Positions 26,135-36,579 are shown, counted from the stretch's first letter. The stretch: 64,000 bases of DNA from Massilia sp. KIM (GCF_002007115.1 NZ_MVAD01000001.1:2480001-2544000); one strand, 5' to 3'. The notes: a model not told the origin generated them from the sequence alone. Made by a program: numbers and translations.

Positions 26135-26659
26135 CTACCGCCCTTCGGCGATGCGGATCCGGCGCTTCATCGTCGACAGCAGGCCGATCAGGCTTTCCTT
26201 GTCCTCGGCCGGGATCTCGGCCAGCATCTCGTCGATCCAGCGCTCGTGCACGGCGGCCATGTCGGCGAAGGCGCGGCGGCCCGCCGGCGTCAGCTTGACG
26301 GCATAGGCGCGCCGGTCTTTGGCGTCGGCCACGCGCAGCACCAGGCCTTCGCGTTCCAGCTGGTCGGTGATGCCGGTGACGTTGCCGCCCGTGACCATCA
26401 TGCGCCTGGAGAGTTCGCCCATGCGCAGGCCGTCCGGATGGCGCTCGAGCTGGGCCATCAGGTCGAAGCGCGGCAGGGTGATGCCGAAGCTGGCGCGCAG
26501 CCGGCTGCGGATCTCGTTCTCGATGCGCGTGGTGCAGGACAGCATGCGCAGCCACAGGCGCAGCGACTGGTGGTGTTCCTGCGTCAGCCGGCTTTCGAGG
26601 TCGAGCGCGGACAGCGCATCCTCGTCCTCGTCGCGGTCCTGCCCTTTGTCGTCCTGCAT
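26135..26659 (-). CDS. MarR family transcriptional regulator
   Basis: 174 residues. An acidic N-terminal tail (DDKGQDRDEDED) precedes a standard MarR winged helix: ITLPRFDLMAQLERHPDG, RMGELSRRMMVTGGNVTGITDQLEREGLV and the wing DAKDRRAYAVKLTPAGR. It lies 77 bases after the aryl-CoA ligase gene on the same strand, and the ligase promoter region contains a 20-base palindrome (28501-28520). MarR proteins of benzoate-type catabolic loci often respond to the CoA thioester or the acid. That it represses the ligase is a reasonable inference. Confidence 0.9.
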   Translation of the reverse strand: MQDDKGQDRDEDEDALSALDLESRLTQEHHQSLRLWLRMLSCTTRIENEIRSRLRASFGITLPRFDLMAQLERHPDGLRMGELSRRMMVTGGNVTGITDQLEREGLVLRVADAKDRRAYAVKLTPAGRRAFADMAAVHERWIDEMLAEIPAEDKESLIGLLSTMKRRIRIAEGR

Positions 26660-26736
26660 GGTTTCTCCGTATTTGTCCGCGCTCCGCCGGCGCTCTGGCG
26701 GCGCCTTGTCAGTGTGCCCGCGTGCCAGGGCGCCGG

Positions 26737-28401
26737 CTAGGGCGCATCGGTGCGCAGCTTGAAGCGTTGCAGTTTACCGGTTTCGGTGCGCGGCAGCTGT
26801 TCGCGAAAGCGCAAGGCGCGCGGGTACTTGTAGGGCGCGATCTGCTGCTTGACGAATTCCTGCAGTTCGCGCGCCAGCGCCTCGGACGGGACCTGGCCCG
26901 GCTTGAGCACCACGTGGGCCTCGACCAGCTGCCCGCGTTCGGCGTCGGCCCGCCCCACCACGCCACATTCGGCCACCGCGGGGTGGCGCAGCAGCGCTTC
27001 CTCGACCTCGGCCCCGGCGATGTTGTAGCCGGCCGAGATGATCATGTCGTCCACCCGCGAGCGGTAGTAGAAATAGCCGTCTGCGTCCATCTCGTAGGCG
27101 TCGCCGGTCAGGTTCCAGCCGTTCTTGACGTAGTCGCGCTGGCGCGGATCGTCCAGGTAGCGGCAGCCGGTCGGGCCCTTCACCGCCAGCCGCCCCACCA
27201 CGCCCGGCCCCAGCTGCCGCCCTTCGGCGTCGAGGATGCAGGCCTGGTAGCCCGGCACCGGCTTGCCGGTGGCGCCGGGACGGATGTCGGCGCCGGCCGC
27301 CGAGATGAAGATGTGCAGCATCTCGGTGGCGCCGATGCCGTCGATCATGGCCAGGTTCGTCGCGGCCTGCCAGGCTTCGCGCGTGGCCAGCGGCAGCGCC
27401 TCCCCGGCCGACACGGTGCGCGTCAGGCTGGACAGGTCGAAGTCCGGCGCCAGCGCCGCCATCTGGCGGTAGAAGGTCGGGGCCGTGAAGCAAACCGTGG
27501 CGCGATGCTGCTCGATCGCCGCCAGCAGGGCCTCGGGGCTGAGCTTCTCGTACAGCACGGCGCGCGCGCCGACCCGCAGCGGGAACAGCAGCAGCCCGCC
27601 CAGGCCGAAGGTGAAGGCCAGCGGCGGCGTGCCGATGAAGACGTCGTCGATGTGCGAGCGCAGCACGTGGCGCGGGAAGCAGTCGCAGATCGCCAGCACG
27701 TCGCGGTGGAAATGCATGGTGCCCTTCGGCACGCCGGTGGTGCCCGAGGTGAAGCTGATCAGGCAGACGTCGTCGGCCGCCGTGTCGTGGGCCGGAAACG
27801 GCGCGTCGTGGCGCGCCATGCGCGCTTCCAGGCCGTCCTGCGCCTCGCTGTCGAAGCGCAGCAGCGGCAACTGCGGCATGTCCATGGCCTCGATCTCGGC
27901 GCACAGGCCGCCGGCGCACAGCACCGCGCCCACGCGCGCCCTGGTGGCGATGGTGGCCAGCTCGCGCGCGCGCAGCAGGGGCATGGTCGGCACCGCGATA
28001 TAGCCGGCCTTGATCACGGCCAGGATGGCGGCCGCCATGGTCGGGCAGTTGGCGCCGCGCAGCATGATGCGGCTGCCGGTCGGCAGGCCCAGGTCCTGGC
28101 GCAGCACGTGGGCGATGCGGTCGACCCGCTCAAGCAGCCCGGCGTAGGTGAGCGTCTCGCGCGCCCCAACGAGCGCCACGCGTTGACCCCAGCCGCGCGC
28201 CACGCCGGCGTCGAGCAGCTCGGCCACGCAGTTCATGCGTTCGGGATAGCGCAGCCCGGGCAAGTCGAAGCGCAGTTCGGGCCAGTCGGCGACAGGCGGC
28301 AGGTGGGCGCGGGCGAAATCGTCCGCGTAGCCGCTCGGCGCGAGCGCGCCGGCCGCCATGGCGTTTGCGGAGGATGCGATTGCTGCTGGGTCGTCGGTCA
28401 T
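26737..28401 (-). CDS. AMP-dependent aryl-CoA ligase (2-aminobenzoate/benzoate-CoA ligase type)
   Basis: 554 residues. The adenylation motifs are clear: SFTSGTTGVPKGTMHFH, the aromatic-pocket region PPLAFTFGLGGLLLFP, DGIGATEMLHIFIS, LTGDAYEMDADGYFYYRSR-like motif (TGDAYEMDADGYFYY) and the catalytic Lys motif RTETGKLQRFKL. The FTFGLGG and GATEMLHIF segments resemble 2-aminobenzoate-CoA and benzoate-CoA ligases, but the exact acid is not certain. The ATG at 28401 is chosen because GAGG lies six bases upstream. It reads into the MarR gene. No ring-reducing or epoxidase genes follow here, so downstream catabolism is elsewhere. Confidence 0.85.
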   Translation of the reverse strand: MTDDPAAIASSANAMAAGALAPSGYADDFARAHLPPVADWPELRFDLPGLRYPERMNCVAELLDAGVARGWGQRVALVGARETLTYAGLLERVDRIAHVLRQDLGLPTGSRIMLRGANCPTMAAAILAVIKAGYIAVPTMPLLRARELATIATRARVGAVLCAGGLCAEIEAMDMPQLPLLRFDSEAQDGLEARMARHDAPFPAHDTAADDVCLISFTSGTTGVPKGTMHFHRDVLAICDCFPRHVLRSHIDDVFIGTPPLAFTFGLGGLLLFPLRVGARAVLYEKLSPEALLAAIEQHRATVCFTAPTFYRQMAALAPDFDLSSLTRTVSAGEALPLATREAWQAATNLAMIDGIGATEMLHIFISAAGADIRPGATGKPVPGYQACILDAEGRQLGPGVVGRLAVKGPTGCRYLDDPRQRDYVKNGWNLTGDAYEMDADGYFYYRSRVDDMIISAGYNIAGAEVEEALLRHPAVAECGVVGRADAERGQLVEAHVVLKPGQVPSEALARELQEFVKQQIAPYKYPRALRFREQLPRTETGKLQRFKLRTDAP

Positions 28402-28445
28402 ATGCGGCCTCGATGATTGGACAGGCAACGATGCACTACGCCGTC

Positions 28446-28465
28446 GCCCCCGCGAGCGCGGGGGC
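28446..28465. repeat. GC-rich palindrome (REP-like)
   Basis: GCCCCCGC and GCGGGGGC pair around GAGC, giving an 8-bp stem in the leader of the aryl-CoA ligase gene. It resembles the dispersed palindromes common in GC-rich proteobacteria and may be a shorter relative of the elements at 36.9 and 47.7 kb. Confidence 0.6.
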
Positions 28466-28500
28466 CCTGCAACGCCTTCCAGCTACATTTGGCGTTCCAA

Positions 28501-28520
28501 TTACTTTAAATCTAAAGTAA
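28501..28520. promoter_or_regulatory. Candidate MarR operator
   Basis: TTACTTTA and TAAAGTAA are perfect inverted arms around AATC, making a 20-base AT-rich palindrome in GC-rich surroundings. It lies 100 bases upstream of the aryl-CoA ligase ATG. Its size and symmetry fit a MarR dimer, and a marR gene is the next gene downstream of the ligase. Binding is inferred. Confidence 0.6.
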
Positions 28521-28551
28521 CCCATCAGCAAGCGGATTCGTCGCCCCGCGC

Positions 28552-29259
28552 TCAGCCATGGCGCGTGCGTTCGGCCTGGCGCAAGACGCTGGCCCCGGCA
28601 CGCCCCAGGGCCTGCCCGATCCGTCCCGCGTCGAGGGCGCAGGCGTCGAACTGCTCGAGCTGCTCGAGCGCCGCCGCCGCCCCGCGCAGGCCGAGGGTGG
28701 CGCAGCCCTCTCGCAGGCGTTTGAGCTTTCCCAGCACCGCATCCAGTTCGCCAGCCGCCAGCAGGGCCGCCAGTTCCGGCCCCGCCGCGTCCAGCTGGCG
28801 TCCCAGGCCGTCGAGGTAGAGCTGCAGGCGCGCGCCGTCGATGCCCAGGCGCCGCACCACGCCGGCCGGGGACTCGTCCTCGTCGGCCTGGGCGGCGCCG
28901 TCCAGGCGCGCGAACTGCATGCGCACGTCCTCCAGGCGGAAGGGCTTGACGATGTAGCCGTCCGCGCCCAGGCCGGCCGCTTCGGCCATGGTGGCCGCGT
29001 CGGCGGCCGAGGACACCAGCACGAAGGGCTGGCGGCACAGCGCGGCATCGGCGCGCACGCGCTCCAGCAGGCCGAGCCCGGACAGGCGCGGCATGCGCAA
29101 GTCGCAGAACACCAGGTCGGGGGCCGGCCCGGCCTGCAACTGGCGCCAGGCGTCCTCGCCGTCCTCGGCTTCCAGAATCTCGTGGCTGCCGCTGCTGTCG
29201 ATCAGATGCATCAGCATCATGCGCGACACCACGTCGTCGTCGACTACCAGGACCTTCAT
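28552..29259 (-). CDS. Response regulator with degenerate Hpt-like C-terminal domain
   Basis: 235 residues. The receiver domain (1-120) is complete: acidic triad VVDDD, phosphoacceptor D53 (FCDLRMP), SS at 83-84 and K105 (VKPF). Instead of a DNA-binding or GGDEF output, residues ~130-235 form an all-helical segment. Its KRLREGCATLGL (180-191) aligns with the Hpt motif HxLKGxAxxLG, but the phosphorylatable His is replaced by K180 and the following Lys-Gly by Arg-Glu. The ATG at 29259 starts the receiver directly. It lies 28 bases after the hybrid kinase gene and probably shares its transcript. Confidence 0.85.
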   Translation of the reverse strand: MKVLVVDDDVVSRMMLMHLIDSSGSHEILEAEDGEDAWRQLQAGPAPDLVFCDLRMPRLSGLGLLERVRADAALCRQPFVLVSSAADAATMAEAAGLGADGYIVKPFRLEDVRMQFARLDGAAQADEDESPAGVVRRLGIDGARLQLYLDGLGRQLDAAGPELAALLAAGELDAVLGKLKRLREGCATLGLRGAAAALEQLEQFDACALDAGRIGQALGRAGASVLRQAERTRHG

Positions 29260-29287
29260 CGGTTCTCCATCCGCAAGAGGAAGCGCA

Positions 29288-32200
29288 TTATAAGCCCGGC
29301 CGCGGGGCCGGCCCTGCGCCGAAGGCGGCCAGCAGCACCCCCAGGCGCGGCAGGCCTTCGCGCAGGCGCGCCCGGTCGGCGGCGTCGGCGGCCGCTTCCA
29401 GCTCGGCGCACAGGGCCTGCAGCGCGGTCTCGCCCAGGTGGCCGGCGCTGCCACGCAGGCCGTGCAGGATGCGGCCGGCGGTCTCGAGGTCGTCGGCGTC
29501 GAGGGCGGCCTCGAGTTCGGCGCGGCGGCGCGGCAGGTCGGCCGCGAAGGCCGCGCGCAGGCGCGCCGCCAGATCCTCGGCGCGCCGCCCCGGGTTGGGC
29601 GCCGGCGGCGCCTCCTCGGCCGCCACCGCCGCGCTCACGCCGAACATCGCGTCCAGTTCGGCCATCGCGGCCGCCGGGGCCGAGGCGACGGGCGGCGCGG
29701 CCGGCGCAACCTCGGCCTCCCTCCCCTCGCCGCTCCCCGGCATGCGCGGCAGCGTCATGCCGCGCTGCAGCTGGCGCTCGATGGCGCGCGCCAGCTGGAA
29801 GTGCAGCGCCTCCTCGTCGATCGGCTTGGTCAGGAAGGCGTCCATGCCGCAGGCCAGGTAACGCGCGCGGTCCTCGCCGCTGGCGTTGGCGGTGAGCGCG
29901 ACGATCATCACGTGCTGGTCCAGGGTCGGGGCTTCCATGGTGCCGCCGGCGCGGATCAGGCGGGTGGCGGTGGCGCCGTCCATCTCGGGCATGCGGCCGT
30001 CCATCAGCACCAGGTCGTAGCGCGTGCGGGACAGGGCGCGCACCGCCTCGGCGCCGTTGTCGACCACGTCGACCTCGTGCCCCATCTCTTCGATCATCAG
30101 GCGCGCGATGATCTGGTTGGTCGGGAAGTCCTCGGCGCACAGGACCTTCAGGCGGTGGCTGTGCGGGGTGCGCGGCAGGTGCTCGGCCTGGGGCGGCTCG
30201 GCCCCGGCCGGCAGCGGCAGCAGCACGCTGAACACGCTGCCCTTGCCTTCCAGGCTGTTGACGCCGATGGTGCCGCCCATCAGTTCCACCAGCTGGCGGC
30301 AGATCGCCAGGCCCAGGCCGGTGCCGCCGTAGCGGCGGGTGGTGCCGGCGTCGGCCTGCTCGAATTTCTGGAACAGGCGCGGCAAGGCGTCGGCCGGGAT
30401 GCCGATGCCGGTGTCACGCACCGTGAAGCGGATCATGTGCACGTCATCGCGCCCGGCCTGGTCGTCGGCGCGCCGCTCCACCTCGACCCGCACCCCGCCG
30501 GAACGGGTGAACTTGAAGGCGTTGCCGACCAGGTTGACCAGCACCTGGCGCAGGCGGGTCGGGTCGCCCATCACGTAGCGCGGCAGCTCCGGGTCCAGGC
30601 TCACCGCGAAGTCGAGGCTGTGCGCGGCCGCCTGTTCCTGGAACAGGCTGGCGACGTTGCCGATGGCGGCGTGCAGGTCGAAGTCGATGCTTTCGATGCT
30701 CAGCTTGCCGGCCTCGATCTTGGAGAAGTCGAGCAGGTCGTTGATGATCGCCAGCAGGGCCTGGGCATTGGCCTGGCCGCGCAGGATCTGGTCGCGCGTG
30801 CTGTCCCTGAGCGCGGTGTCGCGCAGCGCGAAGCCCAGCATGCCGATCACGCCGGCCAGCGGGGTGCGCATCTCGTGGCTCATGTTGGCCAGGAACTCGG
30901 ACTTCTGGCGCGTGGCGTCCTCGGCGCGCTGCTTGGCGTGGCGCAGGAATTCCTCGTTCTCCTGCAGCGCGCGGTAGGCGCTCTGCAGTTCGTTGGTCTG
31001 GGCACGCACGCGCCGCTCCTGGTCGCGCAATTCCTGGGTCTGGCGCTCCAGCACCCGGTTCTGGTGCTCGACCTGCTCGGTGCGCGCGCCTACCTGGCGT
31101 TCCAGGCGGTCCTTCTGGCGCCGCAGGCTGGACAGGCGCATGCGCAGGCCGCCGTAGAGCGCCGCGCACAGCAGGACGATGGCGCCGATACGGAACCAGG
31201 CCGTGCCCCAGGGCGGCGGTTCGACCGTGATCGCCAGCGCCGCCACGTCCTCGCTCCAGACCCCGTCCTTGTTGGCGGCGCGCACCCGGAACACGTAGGT
31301 GCCCGGCTCCAGGTTGGTGTAGGTGGCGAAGCGCTTGTCGGCGCCGGTCTGGACCCAGCCCTGGTCGAAGCCGTCGAGGCGGTAGGCGAACTGGTTGCGC
31401 TCGGGCGCGGCGAAGTGCAGGGCCGCGAACTCCAGGGTCAGCACCGCCGCCTCGTCCGGCAGGGTGATGGCGTCGGTGTTCTCCACCGGCGCCTTGAGCA
31501 GGCCCGGCATGGCCTGTTCGATCGGGCGGTTGAGCACCTGCACCCCGGTGATCACGGCGCGCGGCGGGTGGCGGTTGTCGCGGATGGCGCGCGGGTCGAA
31601 GGCGGTGATGCCGTTGAAGCCGCCGAAATACAGGGTGCCGTCCGGCGCGCGCAGGGCCGAGGCGTCGAAGAAGGCGCCGTCGGTGATGCCGTCGGCCGCG
31701 GTGTAGCTGCGCCAGCGCCCGGTCTTGAGGTCGAAGCAGGACAGGCCGCTCGAGGTCGAGACCCAGATGCGGCCCTCGGCGTCTTCCAGCATGGCGGCCA
31801 CGGCGTCGTCCAACAGGCCGTCCTGGGTGGTGTAGCGCACGAAGCGCACCGAGCCGTCCTGGGCGGTGATCATGCGGTTCAGGCCGACCGCGGTGCCGAC
31901 CCAGATGTCGCCCCGGCTGTCCTCCATCAGGTAGTGGATCTCGTCGTGACTGAGGCTGTTCTTGTCGTAGGGGTCGTGGCGGAAATGGCGGAAGCGCCCG
32001 CTGGCGCGGTCCATCAGGTCGAGGCCGTCGAAGGTGCCGACCCAGAAGCGGCCGCGCCGGTCTTCCAGCATCGGGCGGGTGGTGTCGTCGGCCAGGCTGG
32101 CCTGCTTGCCGGGGTCGTGGCGGTAGCTGGTCACCGCGTAGGTCTTCGGATCGATGCGGTGCAGGCCGCCGCGCGAGGTGGCCCAGACATAGCCGTCGCG

Positions 32201-33592
32201 TGCGGCCAGCAGGCCGCGCACGGTATTGCTGTCGGCGTCGCCCGGCAGCACCAGGCGGCGGAACTGCCGGGTGGCCGGATCGATGGCGCTCACGCCGGTG
32301 CGGCTGCCGACCCACAGGCGGCCGTCGAGGCCGCGCGCGAGGGCCGCCACGGTCAGGTCGTTGACGCTGGGCGCGCCGGCGTCGACGTGCCGGTACAGGT
32401 CGGCGCGTCCGCTGACCGGGTCGAAGCGGTGCAGGCCGGCGGTGCTGCCGACCCACAGCTTGTCGCCGTCTTCCAGCAGCGCGCGCACCTTGTTGTCGGG
32501 CAGGGTGTCGGCCGCGCCGGGACGGGCCACGATGCGCGCGAAGCCGCCGCTGCCCAGGTCCACGCGCGAGACGCCGCCGAACCAGGTGCCGACCCAGAAG
32601 GTGCCGACCCGGTCGCGGTAGAGCGAGGACACGTAGTTGTCGGCCAGGCTGCGGCGGTCGGTGACGGCGTTGCGGAAGTTGTCGAAGCGGCCGCGCTCCG
32701 GCCGCCAGCGGAACAGGCCGTCGTCGTGCGAGCCCGCCCACACCGTGCCGCCCTCTTCCTGGTACAGCGCGGTGATCCAGTTGCCGCCCAGGCCCTCGGC
32801 CGCGCCGAAGCGGCGCACCTCGCCGCGCCGGGCGCCGCGCAGCTGGTGCCGTTCGAGCCCGTTGGCGCGGCCGACCCAGAGGCTGCCGTCGCGGTCGGCC
32901 AGCAGCGCGTGCACCGCCTCGTCGCGCCGGGCCAGGCCGGACGGGTGGTGGGTGAAGCGCTTGGCGGCGGGGTCGTAGCTGTCCAGGCCGGCGGCGGTGC
33001 CGAGCCACAGGCGGCCGTCGCGGTCGAGCGCCAGCGCATTCACGCCGTCGTCGCTCGGACCGTTGGCGTCGCCCAGCGCGTGGTGCCAGGTGGTGAAGCG
33101 CTTGCTGACCATGTCGAAGTGCTGCAGGCCGTCGCCGGTGCCCAGCCACAGGCCGTCGCGGCCGTCGCTGATCAGGGACTTGATGTGGCGGTTGCCGCTG
33201 CCGCGCCGCGAGGGTTCGTTGGGCAGGTAGAGGGTGAAGCTGCGGGTGACCGGATCGAAGCGGTTCAGGCCGCCGTCGGTGCCCAGCCAGAGCTGGCCGT
33301 GACGGTCGATGTGCAGCACCCTCACCCAGTTGTTGGACAGGCTGTTCGCATTGCCCAGTTCATTGCGGTAGGTGACGAAGCGGTAGCCGTCGAAGCGCGA
33401 CAGGCCGGACTGCGTGCCGAACCACATGAAGCCGTCGCGGTCCTGGACCACCGACAGCACCGATTCCTGGACCAGGCCGTCCTGCACCGACAGGTGGGCG
33501 AAGCGCAGGGTCGGATCGGGCGCGGCGGCGCCGGCGCCCAGCGCCCACAGCAGGAGAAAGACGCCCAGCAGGCGACGCACGGCGCGCATCAT
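29288..33592 (-). CDS. Hybrid histidine kinase with two-component propeller sensor
   Basis: 1434 residues. In order: signal peptide (1-24); two seven-bladed propellers of Reg_prop repeats ([25 protein letters not shown] and many similar, to ~700); a Y_Y_Y domain (~715-785, [13 protein letters not shown]); one membrane helix (~799-818); a coiled coil; HisKA with H906 (MSHEMRTPL); HATPase_c ([23 protein letters not shown]); a receiver with D1198 (LVLMDGRMP); an Ala/Pro-rich linker; and an Hpt domain with H1377 ([12 protein letters not shown]). This is a full phosphorelay in one protein, of the type that often senses polysaccharide fragments. Its first codon overlaps the patatin stop. It has no DNA-binding domain of its own. 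Confidence 0.93.
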   Translation of the reverse strand: MMRAVRRLLGVFLLLWALGAGAAAPDPTLRFAHLSVQDGLVQESVLSVVQDRDGFMWFGTQSGLSRFDGYRFVTYRNELGNANSLSNNWVRVLHIDRHGQLWLGTDGGLNRFDPVTRSFTLYLPNEPSRRGSGNRHIKSLISDGRDGLWLGTGDGLQHFDMVSKRFTTWHHALGDANGPSDDGVNALALDRDGRLWLGTAAGLDSYDPAAKRFTHHPSGLARRDEAVHALLADRDGSLWVGRANGLERHQLRGARRGEVRRFGAAEGLGGNWITALYQEEGGTVWAGSHDDGLFRWRPERGRFDNFRNAVTDRRSLADNYVSSLYRDRVGTFWVGTWFGGVSRVDLGSGGFARIVARPGAADTLPDNKVRALLEDGDKLWVGSTAGLHRFDPVSGRADLYRHVDAGAPSVNDLTVAALARGLDGRLWVGSRTGVSAIDPATRQFRRLVLPGDADSNTVRGLLAARDGYVWATSRGGLHRIDPKTYAVTSYRHDPGKQASLADDTTRPMLEDRRGRFWVGTFDGLDLMDRASGRFRHFRHDPYDKNSLSHDEIHYLMEDSRGDIWVGTAVGLNRMITAQDGSVRFVRYTTQDGLLDDAVAAMLEDAEGRIWVSTSSGLSCFDLKTGRWRSYTAADGITDGAFFDASALRAPDGTLYFGGFNGITAFDPRAIRDNRHPPRAVITGVQVLNRPIEQAMPGLLKAPVENTDAITLPDEAAVLTLEFAALHFAAPERNQFAYRLDGFDQGWVQTGADKRFATYTNLEPGTYVFRVRAANKDGVWSEDVAALAITVEPPPWGTAWFRIGAIVLLCAALYGGLRMRLSSLRRQKDRLERQVGARTEQVEHQNRVLERQTQELRDQERRVRAQTNELQSAYRALQENEEFLRHAKQRAEDATRQKSEFLANMSHEMRTPLAGVIGMLGFALRDTALRDSTRDQILRGQANAQALLAIINDLLDFSKIEAGKLSIESIDFDLHAAIGNVASLFQEQAAAHSLDFAVSLDPELPRYVMGDPTRLRQVLVNLVGNAFKFTRSGGVRVEVERRADDQAGRDDVHMIRFTVRDTGIGIPADALPRLFQKFEQADAGTTRRYGGTGLGLAICRQLVELMGGTIGVNSLEGKGSVFSVLLPLPAGAEPPQAEHLPRTPHSHRLKVLCAEDFPTNQIIARLMIEEMGHEVDVVDNGAEAVRALSRTRYDLVLMDGRMPEMDGATATRLIRAGGTMEAPTLDQHVMIVALTANASGEDRARYLACGMDAFLTKPIDEEALHFQLARAIERQLQRGMTLPRMPGSGEGREAEVAPAAPPVASAPAAAMAELDAMFGVSAAVAAEEAPPAPNPGRRAEDLAARLRAAFAADLPRRRAELEAALDADDLETAGRILHGLRGSAGHLGETALQALCAELEAAADAADRARLREGLPRLGVLLAAFGAGPAPRPGL

Positions 33593-34755
33593 GCGAAGAA
33601 GTCCAGCACGTCCTGGCGCCGCGCCAGGGTGTCGTGTTCGCCCAGGCGGATCAGTTCGCGCGTATACACCGCCTCGAACAGCAGGTAGGAAGCGAGCGCC
33701 GAGCCGCGCGCCTCGGTCGCGCCGATCCCGCTCAGCAGGGTGCGCACCGGCGGCGGCAGGCTGTCGACGTGGCGGGCGGCGATGTCGTCCAGGCGTTCCG
33801 AGGGCGCGATCACCAGCAGCTTGACCGGGCGCAGCGCCATCCCCTCGCGCACCTCCTCGGGAATGCGGCTCAGGGTGTGGTTGACCCGCTGCAGGCGCTC
33901 GACGTCGACCGCCAGGCTGTCCAGGAAGATCGAGGACAGCGCATGGCCGGCCACCTGGGCCAAGGTCGGATAGCCGCCGCTGTTGACCTCTTCGCGCGCC
34001 GGCTCGGTCATGCGCCCAGCGCCGATCACCAGCACGCGGGTGGCGCCCAGGTGGATGGCGGGCGCGATCGGGGCCAGCTGGCGCATCGAGCCGTCGCCGC
34101 AGTATTCGCGGCGGCCGGCCAGATAGAGCGGCACGGCCGGGAAGATGAAGGGGATGGCGCTCGAGGCCAGCAGGTGCTCGACCCCGATCTGGGTGGCCAG
34201 CGCCATGCGCTGGTGGCGCACCCAGGGCTCGATCGGGGTCGCGCTCTGGTAGAAGGTCATGTGGTGGCCGCTGCTGTACGAGGACGCGGTCACGGCCAGC
34301 GCGTGCAGCACGCCGTCGCTCAGGGCCGCGTCCAGGCGCGGCAGGTCGAGGGCGCGGTGCAGCAGGCCGGCCAGCGGCGTGTTGTCGAGCAGGGAGTTGG
34401 GCGGCGAGGCATGCCATTTGCGCAGCAGCCAGCCGAAGGACAGCAGCGACAGCCAGCGCGCGCCCGAGCGCAGCACCGCCAGCGAGTCGGCCCGGTAGAC
34501 CTGGGGCACGCTGACGTTTTCCCACACGGCCAGCAGGCCGCGCACCCCGCTCGCGTAATCGTCGGCGCGGCAGGCCAGCGCGGTCGCGTTGAGGGCGCCG
34601 GCCGAGGTGCCGCAGATGATGTCGAAGGGGGTGTGGCGCCTGGCGCGGCCGGCGTCGGCCAGGATCCGGTGGACGGCATGCAGCACGCCGGCCTGGTAGG
34701 CGGCGCGGGCGCCGCCTCCCGTCAGGATCAGCCCGGTTTTCTCTTGTCTATCCAC
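33589..34755 (-). CDS. Patatin-like phospholipase
   Basis: 388 residues. It has the oxyanion loop [13 protein letters not shown] (13-25), the nucleophile elbow GTSAG with S51, and the second catalytic residue D221 in CGDGSM. This Ser-Asp dyad is diagnostic of patatin-like lipid acyl hydrolases. There is no signal peptide, so it is probably cytoplasmic or membrane-associated. Its stop codon overlaps the start of the hybrid kinase gene (ATGATG at 33592-33587), and these two plus the response regulator look like one operon. A connection between lipid hydrolysis and the kinase is inferred only from this coupling. Confidence 0.92.
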   Translation of the reverse strand: MDRQEKTGLILTGGGARAAYQAGVLHAVHRILADAGRARRHTPFDIICGTSAGALNATALACRADDYASGVRGLLAVWENVSVPQVYRADSLAVLRSGARWLSLLSFGWLLRKWHASPPNSLLDNTPLAGLLHRALDLPRLDAALSDGVLHALAVTASSYSSGHHMTFYQSATPIEPWVRHQRMALATQIGVEHLLASSAIPFIFPAVPLYLAGRREYCGDGSMRQLAPIAPAIHLGATRVLVIGAGRMTEPAREEVNSGGYPTLAQVAGHALSSIFLDSLAVDVERLQRVNHTLSRIPEEVREGMALRPVKLLVIAPSERLDDIAARHVDSLPPPVRTLLSGIGATEARGSALASYLLFEAVYTRELIRLGEHDTLARRQDVLDFFA

Positions 34756-34803
34756 CCGACAAGGTTAGCAAAGGTTGTCTGGATTTAGGGAAATTAATGT
34801 TGA

Positions 34804-36579
34804 TTAGTCACCTTTTGCGATACCTTCGCGTCGCGGATCCGCACCACCGAACCACAGCGGCACGCCGTGGACGCTGACGCGCTGGATGCCGTGCAGGCCC
34901 GAGGTCTGCTCGCTGACCCGGACCTTGTGGCCGCGTGCCTCCAGTTCCTTGATCGTCGCGAGCGGGAAGCGGCCGGCTTCGAGCTCGGTGGGGCCGTTGC
35001 GGCTGCCGAAGTTGGGCAGCGAGATCGCCTGCTGCACGTTGAGGCCCCAGTCGAGCGTCCCGACCAGCACCTTGGCCACGTAGTTGATGATGGCCGGGCC
35101 GCCGGGCGAGCCGACGGTCAGCACCAGGCGGCCGCTCTTCTTGTCGAACACCACGGTGGGGGACATGGCGCTGCGCGGGCGCTTGCCGGCCTCCACGCGG
35201 TTTGCCACCGGGCCGTTCTCGTCGCGCGAGGCGAAGGAGAAGTCGGTGAGCTGGTTGTTGAGGATGAAGCCGTCGACCATCTGGCGAGAGCCGAAGGCGT
35301 CCTCGATGGTGGTGGTCATGGCCAGGCCCCTGCCCTCGGCGTCGACCACCGAGACGTGGGAGGTGGACGGGGTTTCGATGGCGTTGTCGGTGCCCCAGGC
35401 GACTTCCATGCCGGGCGGCGTGCCAGCCGGGGCCTCGCCCATCGAGCGCGGGCCGACCAGCTTGGCGCGCTGGGCCAGGTAGCCCTTGTCGATCAGGCTG
35501 GCGATGCCGCGTCCCGGCAGCGGCACGAAGTCGGTGTCGGCCGCGTAGCGGTTGCGGTCGGCGTAGGCCAGGCGCGCCACTTCCGAGAACACGTGCACCG
35601 CCTCGGGGCCGGGGACGCCGGCGGCGGGCGCCAGCTTCTTCATGTCGAAGTTTTCGAACATGCCCAGCATCTGGGCCACGGCGATGCCGCCCGAGGAAGG
35701 CGGCGGCATGCCGCACACGGTATAGGTACGGTAGTCGCTGCACACCGGCTGGCGGACCTTGGGCCGGTAGTCGGCGATGTCGCGCGCGGTGAGCAGGCCG
35801 GGGTTGGTCGGATGGAAGGCCACCTTGGCCGCGATGTCGTGGGCGATGTGGCCGGTGTAGAAGGCGTCCGCCCCGCCCTCGGCGATCTCGCGCAGGGTCG
35901 CGGCCAGGGCCGGGTTCTTGAGGATGTGGCCGACCGGCCAGGGCTTGCCTTGGGCGTCGTAGAAGTAGGCGGCGGCGATGCGGTCCTTGCGCAGGTGGGG
36001 GTCGTAGCCGAGCAGGAGGTTCAGGCGCTTGCTGACCGGGAAGCCCTCTTCCGACAGGCGGATGGCGGGCGCGAACAAGGCCTTCCAGGGCAGCTTGCCG
36101 TGCTGGCGGTGGGCCAGTTCGAGCATGCGCAGCACGCCCGGGGCGCCGACCGAACGGCCGCCGACGACGCCCTCGGTGCGCGAGACCGGCGTGCCGTCGG
36201 GGCGCTGGAACAGGCGCTCGTCGGCGCTGGCGGGGGCGGTCTCGCGGCCGTCGAAGGCCTGGACCTGCTTGCCGTCGTAATGGACCAGGAAGGCGCCGCC
36301 GCCGATGCCCGAGGACTGGGGCTCGACCAGGGTCAGCACCAGCTGGGTGGCGATGGCGGCGTCGATGGCGCTGCCGCCCTGCTTGAGGATCTGGTATCCG
36401 GCCTCGACCGCCAGCGGATTGGCGGCGGCCACCATGTATTTCTGGGCGGGCCAGCCGGCCTTGTCATGGTAGCCGGTGGCCGCCTCGGGGGCTGCCTGGC
36501 GCGCATCCTGCGCATGGACGGGGGAAAAGGCGGCGCCTGCCAGCAGCAGGCCGAGGGCGAATACGCGTGGTGTGCTCAA
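34804..36579 (-). CDS. ggt: Gamma-glutamyltransferase
   Basis: 591 residues. The start is a TTG at 36579 with GGAG seven bases upstream, giving MSTPRVFALGLLLAGAAFS, a good signal peptide; no in-frame ATG does this. The proenzyme should self-cleave before T406 (TSHVSVVD), the N-terminal nucleophile of the small subunit. Other conserved segments are SSGIGGGAFLVHYD, DGRETAP, PPPSSGG and the GSPGG oxyanion motif. The product acts in the periplasm on glutathione and other gamma-glutamyl compounds. A minisatellite and a palindromic element lie upstream of it. Confidence 0.93.
   Translation of the reverse strand: MSTPRVFALGLLLAGAAFSPVHAQDARQAAPEAATGYHDKAGWPAQKYMVAAANPLAVEAGYQILKQGGSAIDAAIATQLVLTLVEPQSSGIGGGAFLVHYDGKQVQAFDGRETAPASADERLFQRPDGTPVSRTEGVVGGRSVGAPGVLRMLELAHRQHGKLPWKALFAPAIRLSEEGFPVSKRLNLLLGYDPHLRKDRIAAAYFYDAQGKPWPVGHILKNPALAATLREIAEGGADAFYTGHIAHDIAAKVAFHPTNPGLLTARDIADYRPKVRQPVCSDYRTYTVCGMPPPSSGGIAVAQMLGMFENFDMKKLAPAAGVPGPEAVHVFSEVARLAYADRNRYAADTDFVPLPGRGIASLIDKGYLAQRAKLVGPRSMGEAPAGTPPGMEVAWGTDNAIETPSTSHVSVVDAEGRGLAMTTTIEDAFGSRQMVDGFILNNQLTDFSFASRDENGPVANRVEAGKRPRSAMSPTVVFDKKSGRLVLTVGSPGGPAIINYVAKVLVGTLDWGLNVQQAISLPNFGSRNGPTELEAGRFPLATIKELEARGHKVRVSEQTSGLHGIQRVSVHGVPLWFGGADPRREGIAKGD

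Noticed and set aside
29438..33688. A 1416-codon open frame on the plus strand opposite the hybrid kinase
   Set aside because: It is the complement of a well-supported kinase gene. Its composition is the His/Ala/Gly/Gln/Arg-rich pattern produced by reading GC-rich genes in an antisense frame, with no domain or ribosome binding site.
34756..34803. A separate promoter or small gene between patatin and ggt
   Set aside because: The 48-base gap is too short and shows no clear -35/-10 pair or reading frame.
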